A stretch of DNA of 64,000 bases from Marinobacter sp. HL-58 (GCF_001314605.1 NZ_LIHP01000013.1:1-64000), one strand, 5' to 3'. Shown: positions 35,671 through 46,243, counted from the first letter of the stretch. A program made the numbers and translations. The notes: generated by a model not told the origin, from the sequence alone.

Positions 35671-36831
35671 CTATGCGCCACGCTCTTCAAGTACAGCAAC
35701 AGCTGGCAGTGTTTTGCCTTCCACAAACTCGAGGAAAGCACCGCCACCGGTAGAGATGTACGAGATTTTGTCACTCACACCGTACTTGTCAACGGCGGCG
35801 ACGGTATCACCACCACCGGCCAGTGAGAAAGCCTCGCTTTCGGCGATGGCATGGGCCAGGGCTTTGGTGCCGTTGCCAAACTGATCGAACTCGAACACGC
35901 CGACCGGGCCGTTCCACAGGATGGTTTTGGAGGACTTCAGCAGACCGGCGAATTTGGAGGCGGTTTCAGGGCCCACATCCAGAATCATGTCGTCTTCGGT
36001 GACGTCGTCGATGTTCTTAACCGTCGCTTCAGCGGTTTCCGCAAACTCACTGGCAACGACCACATCAACCGGCAGCGGGATTTCAACACGGGAGGCGATT
36101 TCCCGGGCGGTTTCGATCAGGTCGTGCTCGCACAGGGACTTGCCAACGGGATGGCCGGCCGCTGCCAGGAAGGTGTTGGCGATGCCGCCACCGACAATGA
36201 TGGAGTCGCAGACTTTTTCCAGGGCGTTCAGAACGTCCAGCTTGGTGGAGACCTTGGAGCCGCCGACGATGGCGACCACCGGCTTGGCCGGGTTATCCAG
36301 TGCCTTGCCGAGTGCTTCCAGTTCCGCCGCCAGCAGCGGGCCGGCGCAGGCTTCAGGGGCAAAGCGGGCGACACCGTGGGTGGAGGCCTGGGCGCGGTGG
36401 GCGGTGCCGAAGGCGTCCATCACGTACACATCGCACAGGGCGGCGTACTTTCTGGAAAGGGCTTCGTCGTCTTTCTTTTCGCCCTTGTTGAAGCGTACGT
36501 TTTCAAACAGGACCACTTCGCCGTCGGCCACTTCAACGCCGTCCAGATAATCGGTAATCAGGCGTACTTCTTCACCCAGCACCTTGCTGAGGTGGTCTGC
36601 TACCGGCTTCATGGAGGAGGCTTCGTCATAAACACCTTCTTCCGGACGGCCCAGGTGTGACATCAGCATCACTTTGGCACCGGCGTCCTTGGCTGCCTTG
36701 ATGGTGGGCAGGGAGGCGCGGATGCGGGCGTCGCTGGAGACTTTGCCGTTCTTTACCGGTACGTTCAGATCTTCACGAATCAGTACTCGCTTGCCTGCGA
36801 GGTTCAGATCGGTCATTCGTTTGATAGCCAT
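35671..36831 (-). CDS. pgk: Phosphoglycerate kinase
   Basis: Transfers phosphate from 1,3-bisphosphoglycerate to ADP. 386 residues, the bacterial length. Features: [16 protein letters not shown] (N-terminal substrate loop), [33 protein letters not shown], and the nucleotide-binding [18 protein letters not shown] near the C-terminus. The gap to epd is a REP-like palindrome. Confidence 0.97.
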   Translation of the reverse strand: MAIKRMTDLNLAGKRVLIREDLNVPVKNGKVSSDARIRASLPTIKAAKDAGAKVMLMSHLGRPEEGVYDEASSMKPVADHLSKVLGEEVRLITDYLDGVEVADGEVVLFENVRFNKGEKKDDEALSRKYAALCDVYVMDAFGTAHRAQASTHGVARFAPEACAGPLLAAELEALGKALDNPAKPVVAIVGGSKVSTKLDVLNALEKVCDSIIVGGGIANTFLAAAGHPVGKSLCEHDLIETAREIASRVEIPLPVDVVVASEFAETAEATVKNIDDVTEDDMILDVGPETASKFAGLLKSSKTILWNGPVGVFEFDQFGNGTKALAHAIAESEAFSLAGGGDTVAAVDKYGVSDKISYISTGGGAFLEFVEGKTLPAVAVLEERGA

Positions 36832-36879
36832 TATATTCTTCCCTTGTTCAGATCTTGTGCACTTGAATCGGGTCTGGGT

Positions 36880-36967
36880 GTCGGGTTACGGCTTCGCCTA
36901 ACCCGACCTACAAACTGCGCTCTAATCGACGTACCGTAGGTCGGATTAGGCGAAGCCGTAATCCGAC
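36880..36967. repeat. REPIN-type inverted pair GTCGGGTTA.../...TAATCCGAC
   Basis: Two 32-base arms (36880-36911 and 36936-36967) are inverted copies, each itself a small hairpin (TCGGATTAGGCGAAGCCGTAATCCGA type). Units of this sort are widespread REP elements in proteobacteria. The pair begins two bases after the epd stop and fills the epd-pgk gap. Confidence 0.75.
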
Positions 36968-36969
36968 AA

Positions 36970-38004
36970 TCAGCCACTGGTTTTTTCCAACCAGCAACGG
37001 CTGACATCCAGCATCCGGTTGGCAAACCCCCACTCGTTATCAAACCAGCACAGCACCTTCACCATGGTGCCGCCGGTTACGCGCGTCTGGCCCCCGTCCA
37101 CGATGCCGGAGTGGGCGTCGTGGTTGAAATCGGAGCTGGCCAGCAGCTCGTCGGTGTAGCCCAGAATGCGTTTCAATGGGCCGTGGGCGGCGTCTTTTAA
37201 CAGTTTATTCACCGCCTCAACCGAGGTGCGTTCGCGAACGTTCACCACCATATCGATCGCCGATACGTTCATGGTGGGCACACGCATGGCCACGGAGCTG
37301 AACCTGCCCTCCATATGCGGCAACAGCCGTTCAATGCCCCTGGCCAGGCCGGTTTCCACCGGGACGATGTTGTGCAGTGCACTGCGGGTGCGGCGCAGGT
37401 CCTGGTGGTGATAAGCGTCAATCACCGGCTGGTCGTTCATCGCTGCGTGGATGGTTGTGGTGCTGCCCTGCTCTACGCCGAAAGCCTCGTCCAGCACCCG
37501 TATAACCGGCACCAGGCAGTTGGTGGTGCAGGAGGCTGCAGCAACAATGCGGTCGGTCTCGATCAGCTGGTCCTGGTTCACGCCGAATACCACCGTGCGG
37601 TCCACATCGGACTCCGCCGGCTGGGAGAACAGCAGGCGCTGAGCCCCGGACTTGAGGTGCTGCTCTGCCGTGGCGCGATCGGTGAAGGCGCCGGAGCATT
37701 CCAGCACCAGGTCGATACCAAGTTCGCCCCAGGGCAGCTCCGATGGGTCCGCCTTGCGAACCACGCGGATGCGATCTCCGTTCACGATCAGGGCATCGCC
37801 CTGTACTTCTATCTCACCCTGGAATCGACCATGGGTGGAATCGTACCGGGTCAGGTGCGCGATGGTATCGATATCCGCCAGCTCGTTAATCGCGACCACC
37901 TGCAGGTGATCGCGAAAACCGTTCTCGTAAAGTGCGCGCAGGACGCACTGGCCAATACGGCCGTATCCATTGATGGCGATGCGATACGGTGCAGCAGTGC
38001 TCAT
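36970..38004 (-). CDS. epd: Erythrose-4-phosphate dehydrogenase (GapA/GapB-type)
   Basis: NAD-dependent oxidation of erythrose 4-phosphate to 4-phosphoerythronate for pyridoxal phosphate synthesis, or glyceraldehyde-3-phosphate dehydrogenase. 344 residues: Rossmann start IAINGYGRIGQCVLRAL, catalytic Cys in AAASCTTNCLVPV, CWFDNEWGFANRM near the C-terminus. The order tkt-epd-pgk and the Epd-like NELADIDTIAHLTRYDSTHG favour Epd over GapA. The start overlaps the tkt stop (TGATG). Confidence 0.85.
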   Translation of the reverse strand: MSTAAPYRIAINGYGRIGQCVLRALYENGFRDHLQVVAINELADIDTIAHLTRYDSTHGRFQGEIEVQGDALIVNGDRIRVVRKADPSELPWGELGIDLVLECSGAFTDRATAEQHLKSGAQRLLFSQPAESDVDRTVVFGVNQDQLIETDRIVAAASCTTNCLVPVIRVLDEAFGVEQGSTTTIHAAMNDQPVIDAYHHQDLRRTRSALHNIVPVETGLARGIERLLPHMEGRFSSVAMRVPTMNVSAIDMVVNVRERTSVEAVNKLLKDAAHGPLKRILGYTDELLASSDFNHDAHSGIVDGGQTRVTGGTMVKVLCWFDNEWGFANRMLDVSRCWLEKTSG

Positions 38005-40004
38005 CAGGCTTCCAGCAGCTCCGAAGCTACGGCAATGATGTTGTCCACGGTGAAGCCGAACTCCTTGAACAGGTCGCCCGCCGGTGCGGATTCACCGAAG
38101 GTGCTCATGCCCACCACGCGGCCATCCAGGCCGACGTACTTGTACCAGTAGTCTTCGATGGCGGCTTCGATGGCAACGCGATTGGTCACTTCCAGCGGCA
38201 GCACTTCCTGCTTGTAGGCAGCGCTCTGGGCATCGAAGGTATCGGTGGATGGCATGGAAACAACACGTACCTTGTTGCCTTTCTCACGCAACGCAGTGGC
38301 TGCGTCCTGGGCCAGCCCTACTTCGCCGCCGGTGGCGATGAGGATCAGGTCCGGCGTGCCATCGCTGTCGGACAGGATGTAACCGCCCCTGGCGATGTTG
38401 GCCAGTTGCTCTGAGTCACGCTGCTGGTGAGGCAGACCCTGACGTGAAAATACCAGGGCGGTGGGGCCATCGGTACGCTCAAGCGCTGCTTTCCAGGCAA
38501 CGGCGGATTCCACGGCATCCGCCGGGCGCCAGGTGCTCATGTTAGGTGTGGTGCGCAGGCTGGCCAGCTGCTCGACGGGCTGGTGGGTAGGGCCGTCTTC
38601 GCCCAGACCAATGGAGTCGTGGGTGAACACATAGATGGAGCGCTGTTTCATCAGTGCCGCCATGCGCACCGCGTTACGGCAGTATTCCATGAAGATCAGG
38701 AAGGTGGCGCCGTAGGGCACGAGGCCACCGTGCAGGGCTACGCCATTCATGATGGCAGCCATGCCGAATTCGCGAACACCGTAGTAAACGTAGTTGCCAC
38801 TGGCGTCGTCTTTGGTCAGCGGCTTGCTGCCATTCCAGATGGTGAGGTTGGAGCCGGCCAGGTCGGCGGAGCCGCCAAGCAGTTCCGGCAGCATCGGGCC
38901 GTAGGCATTCAGAGTATTCTGGGAGGCCTTGCGGCTGGCAATGGTTTCGCCCTTGTCCTGGCACTCCTGGATGTAGGCCTGGGCCTTCTCAGAGAAGTCC
39001 GCCGGCAGTTCGCCGGCCATACGGCGTTTGAACTCTGCCGCAAGCTCCGGCTCGGCTTTCTCGTAGGCGGCGAAGGCCTGTTCCCATTCGGACTGCGCAG
39101 CAGCGCCTTTTTCGCGAGCATCCCAGGCGCTGTAGATTTCTGACGGAATCTCGAAGGCGCCGTGGTTCCAGCCCAGTTTTTCGCGGGTCAGTGCAATTTC
39201 GTCTTCGCCCAGGGCTGCGCCGTGGCAGGCTTCGGTGCCCTGCTTGTTGGGGGAGCCAAAGCCAATAATGGTCTTGCAGCAGATCAGTGTGGGCTGGGTG
39301 GTGTTGGCTCGACCGGCTTCGATTGCTGCGCGCACGGCTTCCGGGTTATGGCCGTCCACTTCCGGAATCACCTGCCAGCCATAGGACTCGAAACGCTTTG
39401 GCGTATCGTCGGTGAACCAGCCGTCCACTTCACCGTCGATGGAAATGCCGTTGTCGTCATAGAACATGATCAGTTTGCCGAGGCCCAGGGTGCCGGCAAG
39501 GGAGGACACTTCGTGGGAGATACCTTCCATCAGGCAGCCATCACCCAGGAAGGCATAGGTGTAGTGATCAACAATGTTGTGACCGGGACGGTTGAACTGC
39601 TCGGCCAGAGTCTTCTCCGCCAGCGCAAAACCAACCGCATTGGCGATGCCCTGACCCAGCGGGCCGGTGGTGGTTTCAACGCCGGGGGTATAACCGTACT
39701 CAGGGTGGCCCGGGGTTTTGGAGTGCAACTGACGGAAGTTCTTGATGTCGTCGATGGAAACGTCGTAACCGCTCAGGTGCAGCAGGGAATACTGCAACAT
39801 GGAGCCATGGCCATTGGACAGCACAAACCGGTCGCGGTTGGCCCACTTGGGGTTGGCGGGGTTGTGTCTGAGGAAATCATTCCATAGAACCTCGGCGATG
39901 TCCGCCATACCCATGGGCGCGCCCGGGTGGCCGGATTTGGCTTTCTGAACCGCATCCATGCTCAGCGCGCGAATGGCGTTGGCGAGATCTGTGCGAGACG
40001 GCAT
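38004..40004 (-). CDS. tkt: Transketolase
   Basis: Thiamine-diphosphate enzyme of the pentose phosphate pathway that moves two-carbon units between sugars. 666 residues. ThDP-binding motif GDGCLMEG through the Asn-containing stretch [12 protein letters not shown]; transketolase signature [17 protein letters not shown] near residue 25 and [17 protein letters not shown] near residue 465. First gene of the tkt-epd-pgk-fba cluster, divergent from the ArsR-type regulator across 234 bases. Confidence 0.97.
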   Translation of the reverse strand: MPSRTDLANAIRALSMDAVQKAKSGHPGAPMGMADIAEVLWNDFLRHNPANPKWANRDRFVLSNGHGSMLQYSLLHLSGYDVSIDDIKNFRQLHSKTPGHPEYGYTPGVETTTGPLGQGIANAVGFALAEKTLAEQFNRPGHNIVDHYTYAFLGDGCLMEGISHEVSSLAGTLGLGKLIMFYDDNGISIDGEVDGWFTDDTPKRFESYGWQVIPEVDGHNPEAVRAAIEAGRANTTQPTLICCKTIIGFGSPNKQGTEACHGAALGEDEIALTREKLGWNHGAFEIPSEIYSAWDAREKGAAAQSEWEQAFAAYEKAEPELAAEFKRRMAGELPADFSEKAQAYIQECQDKGETIASRKASQNTLNAYGPMLPELLGGSADLAGSNLTIWNGSKPLTKDDASGNYVYYGVREFGMAAIMNGVALHGGLVPYGATFLIFMEYCRNAVRMAALMKQRSIYVFTHDSIGLGEDGPTHQPVEQLASLRTTPNMSTWRPADAVESAVAWKAALERTDGPTALVFSRQGLPHQQRDSEQLANIARGGYILSDSDGTPDLILIATGGEVGLAQDAATALREKGNKVRVVSMPSTDTFDAQSAAYKQEVLPLEVTNRVAIEAAIEDYWYKYVGLDGRVVGMSTFGESAPAGDLFKEFGFTVDNIIAVASELLEA

Positions 40005-40174
40005 TGACGTTTTCTCCAGTTTTGGTCGGCAAAAAGGTGAACACTAAAAAAGAAGGCGCGTATTTTCGCCGATTAGTGACCACCGGGGCAAATCGGCGAC
40101 GTTCTTTTTTCTCCTGTTTCCTGCGACAGGTTTTTATGGCGGTTATTTCGCCTGACTTTTCAAACAGATCCAAC

Positions 40175-40200
40175 TCTATATCAATTTTTTTTGATATAGA
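40175..40200. promoter_or_regulatory. SahR-type operator TCTATATCAA-T6-TTGATATAGA
   Basis: Perfect palindrome with ten-base arms and a six-T centre, in the gap between tkt and the ArsR-methyltransferase gene, 39 bases before the regulator ATG. The core TATCAA-T6-TTGATATAGA recurs before metK. Probably the operator of the regulator. Confidence 0.7.
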
Positions 40201-40238
40201 TATTGATTGCGCGACCGGAGATCCCTAAACTTCTCCCC

Positions 40239-41240
40239 ATGACATCCATGACCACGCATACCAACGAGCTTCCCTCCGTGGACGCACTGGCACCGATCTT
40301 CAAGGCAAGCGGTGACCCTCTGCGCCTGGAGATATTGCGTGTGTTGCGCCGGGACACTTTCGGCGTACTGGAACTGAGCCAGCTTTTCGATATGCGCCAG
40401 TCCGGCATGAGCCATCACCTGAAAGTGATGCACAGGGCCGGGCTGCTGGAACCCCAGCGCGAGGGCAACGCCATCTTCTACCGGCGTCCCCTGAACCTGG
40501 AAAGCGACAAGCTCACGGACCAGACCATCCGGCAGGTGTTTGAAACCGTGGACCGCATTCCCCTGCCGGAACACCTGCAGGTGAAGATCGAGGCCATCCG
40601 CAACCAGCGCGCCGACCAGTCACAGGCGTTTTTCGCCCGCTACGCCGAGAAATTCCGCGAGCAGCAGGAGCTGATTGCAGCATTTGAACTCTATGCAGAG
40701 CCGGTGGCCGACCTGATCCGCAACCGCTCGATCCGCCACACCTGGAAAACCGCCCTGGAAATCGGGCCGGGGGAAGGCGCCTTCCTGCCGGTACTCGCGG
40801 ATATCTGTGAGCACGTGGTGGCGCTGGACAACTCCCGCGACATGCTGGCCAAGGCCACACGCACCTGCATCGACGAACGCCTGAACAACGTCGACCTGAT
40901 AGAAGGGGTCACCGACAACCTGCTGGCACGGGGTGACGACTTCGACCTGGTGGTGGCAAACATGGTTCTGCACCACGTACCCAGCCCTGCGGACATCTTC
41001 CTGGACGCGTCGGCCCTGATGAGCACCGGGGCCTGCCTGGTCATCAGCGACCTGTGCAGCCATGACCAGGACTGGGCCAAGGAAAACTGCGGCGACCTTT
41101 GGCTGGGCTTTGAACCGGAAGAACTGACCAACTGGGCAACGGAGGCCGGGCTGACCCCTGGCGAGTCCCTGTTTATCGGCCTGCGTAACGGGTTCCAGGT
41201 GCAGGTAAGAGAATTCTGGAAGAACCCCGAGCCCGCCTGA
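40239..41240 (+). CDS. ArsR-family regulator fused to a SAM-dependent methyltransferase domain (SahR-like)
   Basis: 333 residues from the ATG at 40239; a second ATG at 40248 and an upstream TTG are alternatives. ArsR/SmtB winged helix at about 10-90 (KASGDPLRLEILRVLRR ... GMSHHLKVMHRAGLLEPQ), then a class I methyltransferase fold (about 160-320) with the SAM loop LEIGPGEGAFLPVL and VVANMVLHHVP. SahR-type proteins sense S-adenosylhomocysteine and control SAM-cycle genes; metK and ahcY directly downstream and shared palindromes fit that role. Whether the fused domain methylates anything or just binds SAM/SAH is unknown. Confidence 0.8.
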   Translation: MTSMTTHTNELPSVDALAPIFKASGDPLRLEILRVLRRDTFGVLELSQLFDMRQSGMSHHLKVMHRAGLLEPQREGNAIFYRRPLNLESDKLTDQTIRQVFETVDRIPLPEHLQVKIEAIRNQRADQSQAFFARYAEKFREQQELIAAFELYAEPVADLIRNRSIRHTWKTALEIGPGEGAFLPVLADICEHVVALDNSRDMLAKATRTCIDERLNNVDLIEGVTDNLLARGDDFDLVVANMVLHHVPSPADIFLDASALMSTGACLVISDLCSHDQDWAKENCGDLWLGFEPEELTNWATEAGLTPGESLFIGLRNGFQVQVREFWKNPEPA

Positions 41241-41258
41241 AGGCGGAAATCAAAACTG

Positions 41259-41276
41259 TATCAATTTTTTTTGATA
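41259..41276. promoter_or_regulatory. SahR-type operator before metK
   Basis: TATCAATTTTTTTTGATA, the core of the palindrome at 40175-40200; the 18 bases plus the next four (TAGA) are identical to that site. It lies 113 bases before the metK ATG and 18 after the regulator stop codon. Confidence 0.7.
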
Positions 41277-41389
41277 TAGAATTATGCACACTCGGAAAAC
41301 TGATTTAGGATATCCACACAAACACAGCCGGCCGTAACAGAAGATCCACCGCTGGCGCGAATTTGCAACGCTCACAGAGGAGCAACCCT

Positions 41390-42580
41390 ATGTCTGATTA
41401 CAGCATCTTTACTTCCGAATCGGTCTCAGAAGGCCATCCTGACAAACTGGCAGACCAGATTTCCGATGCCGTACTCGATGCCATCCTCGTGGACGACCCC
41501 CATGCGCGGGTTGCCTGTGAAACCATGGTAAAAACCGGTGTTGCCATCGTTGGCGGTGAAATCACCACCAGCGCCTGGGTTGACCTGGAAGACCTGGTTC
41601 GTGGCGTGATCAAGGACATTGGCTACACCTCCTCTACCGTCGGCTACGACGGCGACACCTGCGGCATTATCAACATCATCGGCAAGCAATCCGTTGACAT
41701 TGCCCAGGGCGTTGACCGCCAGAAGCCGGAGGACCAGGGCGCAGGCGACCAGGGCCTGATGTTCGGCTACGCCAGCAACGAAACCGACGTACTCATGCCG
41801 GCACCGATCACCTTTTCGCACCGCCTAGTCCAGCGCCAGGCCGAAGCCCGCAAGAGCGGCCTGCTGCCCTGGCTGCGCCCGGATGCGAAAAGCCAGGTCA
41901 CCTGCCGCTACGAGAACGGCCAGGTTTCCGGCATCGACGCAGTGGTACTGTCTACCCAGCATGATGAAGACGTGTCCCAGGCGGACCTGAAAGAAGCGGT
42001 GATGGAACTGATTGTCAAACACGCCCTGCCGGCGGAACTGTTGCACAAGGACACCCAGTTCCACATCAACCCCACCGGCAAGTTCGTCATCGGCGGCCCG
42101 GTTGGCGACTGTGGCCTGACCGGCCGCAAGATCATTGTCGACACCTACGGCGGCATGGCCCGCCACGGCGGTGGTGCATTCTCCGGCAAGGACCCGTCCA
42201 AGGTTGATCGTTCAGCGGCCTACGCCGGCCGTTATGTGGCCAAAAACATCGTCGCTGCCGGCCTTGCCGACAAGTGCGAGATCCAGGTGTCCTACGCCAT
42301 CGGCGTGGCGCAGCCGACGTCGATTTCTCTGAACACGTTCGGCACTGGCAAGATCAGCGACGACAAGATCATCCAGCTGGTCCGCGAGCATTTCGACCTG
42401 CGTCCGTACGCGATCACCAACATGCTGGACCTGCTGCACCCGATGTACCGGGCTACTGCGGCCTACGGCCACTTCGGCCGCGAGCCGGTTGAGATGACCG
42501 TTGGCGGTAAAACGTTTACCTCGTTCCCATGGGAGAAGACGGACCGGGCAGACCTTCTTAAGGATGCTGCTGGTATTTGA
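41390..42580 (+). CDS. metK: S-adenosylmethionine synthase
   Basis: Makes S-adenosylmethionine from methionine and ATP. 396 residues from the ATG at 41390 (AGAGGAG before it). N-terminal [21 protein letters not shown], the ATP-binding loop [12 protein letters not shown], and [20 protein letters not shown] are the three family signatures. No SAM riboswitch was recognised upstream; a regulator palindrome is. First of the metK-ahcY-metF series. Confidence 0.97.
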   Translation: MSDYSIFTSESVSEGHPDKLADQISDAVLDAILVDDPHARVACETMVKTGVAIVGGEITTSAWVDLEDLVRGVIKDIGYTSSTVGYDGDTCGIINIIGKQSVDIAQGVDRQKPEDQGAGDQGLMFGYASNETDVLMPAPITFSHRLVQRQAEARKSGLLPWLRPDAKSQVTCRYENGQVSGIDAVVLSTQHDEDVSQADLKEAVMELIVKHALPAELLHKDTQFHINPTGKFVIGGPVGDCGLTGRKIIVDTYGGMARHGGGAFSGKDPSKVDRSAAYAGRYVAKNIVAAGLADKCEIQVSYAIGVAQPTSISLNTFGTGKISDDKIIQLVREHFDLRPYAITNMLDLLHPMYRATAAYGHFGREPVEMTVGGKTFTSFPWEKTDRADLLKDAAGI

Positions 42581-42588
42581 TTTGGGCC

Positions 42589-42611
42589 TTGGCTTGGGCT
42601 TGGGCTTGGGT
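42589..42611. repeat. Short tandem repeat of TTGGGC
   Basis: About three and a half copies of a six-base unit (TTGGCTTGGGCTTGGGCTTGGG) just after the metK stop codon. Simple repeat without a known role; may vary in length between strains. It opens the 483-base metK-ahcY gap, which also holds elements I and J and no gene. Confidence 0.7.
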
Positions 42612-42633
42612 TAGCCCGCCACGATTGGGGGTG

Positions 42634-42743
42634 GCGGTGCTGAGATAACCCTTTCATGGACACGCTACAAGCACGTCCGTGTGCGCTTGGGGTCGGCCAT
42701 CCTTGGCCTCCCACAGTCCATGAAAGGGTTACCTCACCACCGC
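42634..42743. repeat. Long-arm palindrome with two-hairpin loop (element I)
   Basis: 27-base arms (GCGGTGCTGAGATAACCC..., imperfect) around CACGTCCGTGTG and GGCCATCCTTGGCC hairpins. It is 54 bases after metK, so its place fits a metK 3' end. Confidence 0.84.
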
Positions 42744-42886
42744 TTCGCATTGTGGTGCGGGCTTTTCGAAACAAGCGAAATGGACCTTTTGTGTCTCCAG
42801 GCACTGATTTCGATGGAGACAATTTTTAAAGGCCAAATTAAGGGCCTTGGTCGTACAAGAGACGGCCATCACCAAAATTTTAACGA

Positions 42887-42994
42887 GGCGGTGGGGGGAT
42901 TCTCTCCCCGGAATGTGGGAGGCCATGGATGGCCGACCCCAAGCGCACATGGATGTGCTCGTAGCGTTTCCGGGGAGAGAATCCCCCCACCGCC
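42887..42994. repeat. Long-arm palindrome with two-hairpin loop (element J)
   Basis: Perfect 26-base arms (GGCGGTGGGGGGATTCTC...) around the loop in the opposite direction to element I, with GGCCATGGATGGCC and CACATGGATGTG hairpins. It ends 69 bases before the ahcY start. The I/J pair in opposite directions repeats the A/B and E/F pattern. Confidence 0.87.
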
Positions 42995-43063
42995 GACGCA
43001 CCAAAATTCAGAGGCAAGGGACGATAACTCCCAGGCCGAAAGTTCAAAAAACGGGAGAACACC

Positions 43064-44458
43064 ATGAGCACTCCGGCAGAAAAACTGAAAAACTTCGATG
43101 ACTACAAAGTCCGTGATATTTCACTCGCTGACTGGGGCCGCAAGGAAATCAGCATTGCCGAAGGCGAAATGCCCGCGCTGATGAAGCTCCGCGATAAGTA
43201 CAAGGGCGAGCAGCCCCTGAAAGGCGCCAACATCATGGGCTGTATCCACATGACGATACAGACCGCCGTGCTGATTGAAACACTCATCGAACTGGGCGCC
43301 AACGTGCGCTGGTCTTCGTGCAACATCTTCTCCACCCAGGACCAGGCCGCCGCTGCCATCGCTGCGCAGGGCATTCCCGTGTTCGCCTGGAAAGGCGAAA
43401 CCGACGAGGAATACGATTGGTGTCTGGAACGCACCGTAGGTGCCGACGTGGACGGCTGGGAACCCAACATGATTCTGGATGACGGCGGCGACCTGACGGC
43501 GCTGCTCCATGAGAAGTATCCGGAAGTCCTGGCCAACTGCCACGGCGTAACCGAGGAAACCACCACCGGCGTGCATCGCCTGCAGGAAATGCTGCGGGAC
43601 GGCAAGCTGAAGGTTCCGGCCATCAACGTGAACGATGCCGTCACCAAGGCCAAGAACGACAACAAGTATGGTTGTCGCCACAGCCTGAACGACGCCATCA
43701 AGCGTGGCACCGACCACCTGATGGCCGGCAAGAAAGCCCTGGTCATCGGTTACGGCGACGTGGGCAAGGGCTCTGCGGCTTCCCTGCGCCAGGAAGGCAT
43801 GATCGTGAAGGTTACCGAAGCGGATCCGATCTGTGCCATGCAGGCCTGCATGGACGGTTTCGAGGTGGTGTCTCCCTATATCGACGGCGTGAACACCGGT
43901 ACCGAAGCGGGCGTCGACAAGGCGCTGCTGCAGACCACCGACCTGCTGGTCACTACCACCGGCAACATGAATGTATGTGACGCCAACATGCTCAAGGCGC
44001 TCAAGAGTGGTGCCGTTGTGTGCAATATCGGCCACTTCGATAACGAAATCGACACCGCCTTCATGCGCAAGAACTGGGAATGGGACGAGGTCAAGCCGCA
44101 GGTGCACGTGGTGTACCGCGACAAGGCCACCAACGACCACCTGATCCTGCTCTCCGAAGGCCGCCTGGTGAATCTAGGTAACGCCACCGGCCACCCCTCA
44201 CGGATCATGGACGGCTCCTTCGCCAACCAGGTGCTGGCGCAGATGTATCTTTTCGAGCGCAAGTTTGCAGACCTTCCGGAAGATGCGCGCGCCAAGGGTG
44301 TCTATGTTCAGGTGCTGCCGAAGGAGCTGGACGAGGAAGTCGCCCGCGCCATGGTGGAAGGTTTTGGTGGCGTGATCACCAAAATGACCCCGGAGCAGGC
44401 GAAATACATTGGTGTACCGGTCGAAGGCCCGTACAAACCTGAAACCTACAAGTACTGA
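43064..44458 (+). CDS. ahcY: Adenosylhomocysteinase (SAH hydrolase)
   Basis: Splits S-adenosylhomocysteine to adenosine and homocysteine, clearing the product of methylation. 464 residues with the 40-residue insert typical of many bacterial forms ([19 protein letters not shown] follows it). Signatures: [16 protein letters not shown] and the NAD-binding [18 protein letters not shown]-terminal PYKPETYKY. No SAH riboswitch was found in the gap before it. Twelve bases before metF. Confidence 0.97.
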   Translation: MSTPAEKLKNFDDYKVRDISLADWGRKEISIAEGEMPALMKLRDKYKGEQPLKGANIMGCIHMTIQTAVLIETLIELGANVRWSSCNIFSTQDQAAAAIAAQGIPVFAWKGETDEEYDWCLERTVGADVDGWEPNMILDDGGDLTALLHEKYPEVLANCHGVTEETTTGVHRLQEMLRDGKLKVPAINVNDAVTKAKNDNKYGCRHSLNDAIKRGTDHLMAGKKALVIGYGDVGKGSAASLRQEGMIVKVTEADPICAMQACMDGFEVVSPYIDGVNTGTEAGVDKALLQTTDLLVTTTGNMNVCDANMLKALKSGAVVCNIGHFDNEIDTAFMRKNWEWDEVKPQVHVVYRDKATNDHLILLSEGRLVNLGNATGHPSRIMDGSFANQVLAQMYLFERKFADLPEDARAKGVYVQVLPKELDEEVARAMVEGFGGVITKMTPEQAKYIGVPVEGPYKPETYKY

Positions 44459-44470
44459 TCAGGTAGCAGA

Positions 44471-45340
44471 ATGGAAACCCAGAAACAGTTCAAACGCCGC
44501 TTCAGCTTTGAGTTTTTCCCGCCCAAGACCGACAAGGGCTGGGAGAAGTTGCAGGGCGTGCGGAATCAGCTGGCGGAGGTTGATCCGGATTTTTTCTCGG
44601 TCACCTTCGGTGCCGGCGGCTCCACCCGGGACCGCACCGTGCAGACGGTGCTGGACCTGCACAAACGGGGTGTATCCACTGCGCCGCACCTGTCCTGCGT
44701 GGGAGCCACCCGCGACGGCATTGCGGAACTGCTGGATATTTATCGTGAAAACGGGGTCAATCGGATCGTTGCCCTGCGGGGGGACATGCCTTCAGGTATG
44801 GGGGCCGCCGGTGAGCTGCGCTATGCCAATGAGTTGGTGAGCTTCATCCGCGAGCACAGCGGCGATACCTTCAACCTTGAAGTGGCGGCCTACCCGGAGT
44901 TTCATCCGCAAGCCCGCACTGCCGAAGACGATCTGAAGAACTTCGCCCGCAAGGTGGAAGCCGGCGCCAACAGCGCCATCACCCAGTACTTCTTCAATGC
45001 GGACAGCTACTTCTACTTTATTGACCGGCTGGAAAAGATGGGCGTTACCATTCCGGTGGTGCCGGGCATCATGCCCATCGTCAACTTCTCCAACCTGACC
45101 CGCTTCTCGGATATGTGCGGCGCGGAAATCCCCCGCTGGATCCGCAAACAGCTGGAAGCCTACGGCGATGACAGCGACAGTATCCGGAAATTTGGCGAGG
45201 AAGTGGTCTCTGAAATGTGCGAACGGCTACTGGCATCTGGTGCCCCGGGGCTGCATTTCTACACCCTCAACCAGGCAGAGCCCAGCCTGCGGATCTGGCA
45301 CAATCTCGGGCTGGACAACCGGGACAAGATTTCGTTTTGA
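44471..45340 (+). CDS. metF: Methylenetetrahydrofolate reductase
   Basis: FAD enzyme that makes 5-methyltetrahydrofolate for methionine synthesis. 289 residues, a TIM barrel. N-terminal RRFSFEFFPPKTDKGWEKL, with the catalytic Glu in FEFFPP, NRIVALRGDMP (folate/FAD site), and C-terminal HFYTLNQAEPSLRIW. It completes the metK-ahcY-metF series and is probably co-transcribed with ahcY. Confidence 0.96.
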   Translation: METQKQFKRRFSFEFFPPKTDKGWEKLQGVRNQLAEVDPDFFSVTFGAGGSTRDRTVQTVLDLHKRGVSTAPHLSCVGATRDGIAELLDIYRENGVNRIVALRGDMPSGMGAAGELRYANELVSFIREHSGDTFNLEVAAYPEFHPQARTAEDDLKNFARKVEAGANSAITQYFFNADSYFYFIDRLEKMGVTIPVVPGIMPIVNFSNLTRFSDMCGAEIPRWIRKQLEAYGDDSDSIRKFGEEVVSEMCERLLASGAPGLHFYTLNQAEPSLRIWHNLGLDNRDKISF

Positions 45341-45407
45341 TGAAATTATGCCGTGATGGTCTATAGTCAGAGACGTTGCAAGTATAAATCACAGTATAGG
45401 AGACTGT

Positions 45408-46157
45408 ATGAAAACCTCATGGTTTAAAACACTTGGTACCGCTCTCGTTGTATCTGTCGCCAGTACCGGCCTCCAGGCCGAAACTCTCAAGGCAGTCACC
45501 GATCCCAGTTTCGTTCCGTTTGAAATGCAGAATGACGAAGGGGAAATGGTTGGTTTTGACATGGATATCCTGGCAGAGGTCGCCGAGCGTGCCGGCTTCG
45601 AGTACGACCTCAAGACCATGGATTTCAACGGCATCATCCCCGCCCTACAGAGTGGCAACGTCGACCTGGCCATTGCGGGCATCACCATCACCGAGAAGCG
45701 CGAGGAAGTCGTCGATTTCTCCGACCCCTACTACGATTCTGGTCTGCGCATCCTGGTGAGCAAGGATAATGACGACATCAAGGAATTCGACGACCTCGAG
45801 GGCAAGAAGGTCGGCACCAAGACCGGTAGCACCAGCTACGACTACCTGAAAAAGAATCTGGAAGAGAATGATGACGTCACGCCGTATCCGGGCAGCTCAG
45901 ACATGTACATGGCGCTGATGTCCGGCAGTGTGGACGCGGTGTTCTACGATGCCCCCAACGTCGGCTATTTCGCCAGCACCAAGGGTGAAGGCAGGGTGAA
46001 AACCGTTGGTGACCTGTACGAGGGCCAACAGTACGGTATCGCACTCAAGGAGGGCAGCGAATGGGTAGAAAAAGTCAACGAAGCCCTCAAGGAGATGAAG
46101 GACGACGGCACCTACGACGAAATCCACGAGGAGTGGTTCGGCGAAAAGGCTGATTAA
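45408..46157 (+). CDS. Polar amino acid ABC transporter, binding protein (GlnH-like)
   Basis: Periplasmic solute-binding protein, 249 residues with a signal peptide (about 1-24, ending GLQAE). The mature part resembles E. coli GlnH closely over its length: VTDPSFVPFEMQ, MDFNGIIPALQSGNVDLAIAGITIT and GIALKEGSEW. Glutamine is the likeliest ligand, but arginine or other polar amino acids are possible. First gene of an ABC set; a terminator hairpin follows it. Confidence 0.88.
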   Translation: MKTSWFKTLGTALVVSVASTGLQAETLKAVTDPSFVPFEMQNDEGEMVGFDMDILAEVAERAGFEYDLKTMDFNGIIPALQSGNVDLAIAGITITEKREEVVDFSDPYYDSGLRILVSKDNDDIKEFDDLEGKKVGTKTGSTSYDYLKKNLEENDDVTPYPGSSDMYMALMSGSVDAVFYDAPNVGYFASTKGEGRVKTVGDLYEGQQYGIALKEGSEWVEKVNEALKEMKDDGTYDEIHEEWFGEKAD

Positions 46158-46179
46158 GCCGTCACTACCCGAACCAACG

Positions 46180-46216
46180 ACGCCAGCCAGCGGTCAAGAC
46201 GCTCGCTGGCGTTTTT
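46180..46216 (+). terminator. Rho-independent terminator between binding protein and permease genes
   Basis: ACGCCAGC-C-AGCG and CGCT-C-GCTGGCGT arms with a seven-base loop, followed by TTTTT. Placed inside the transport operon it likely ends most transcripts after the binding protein gene, so that the binding protein is made in excess. Confidence 0.85.
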
Positions 46217-46243
46217 CTGTCCTTCTTAAACGGAGATTCCACC

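Noticed and set aside
42581-43063. SAH or SAM riboswitch before ahcY
   Set aside because: The conserved SAH riboswitch core was looked for and not found; the gap is filled by palindromic elements I and J.
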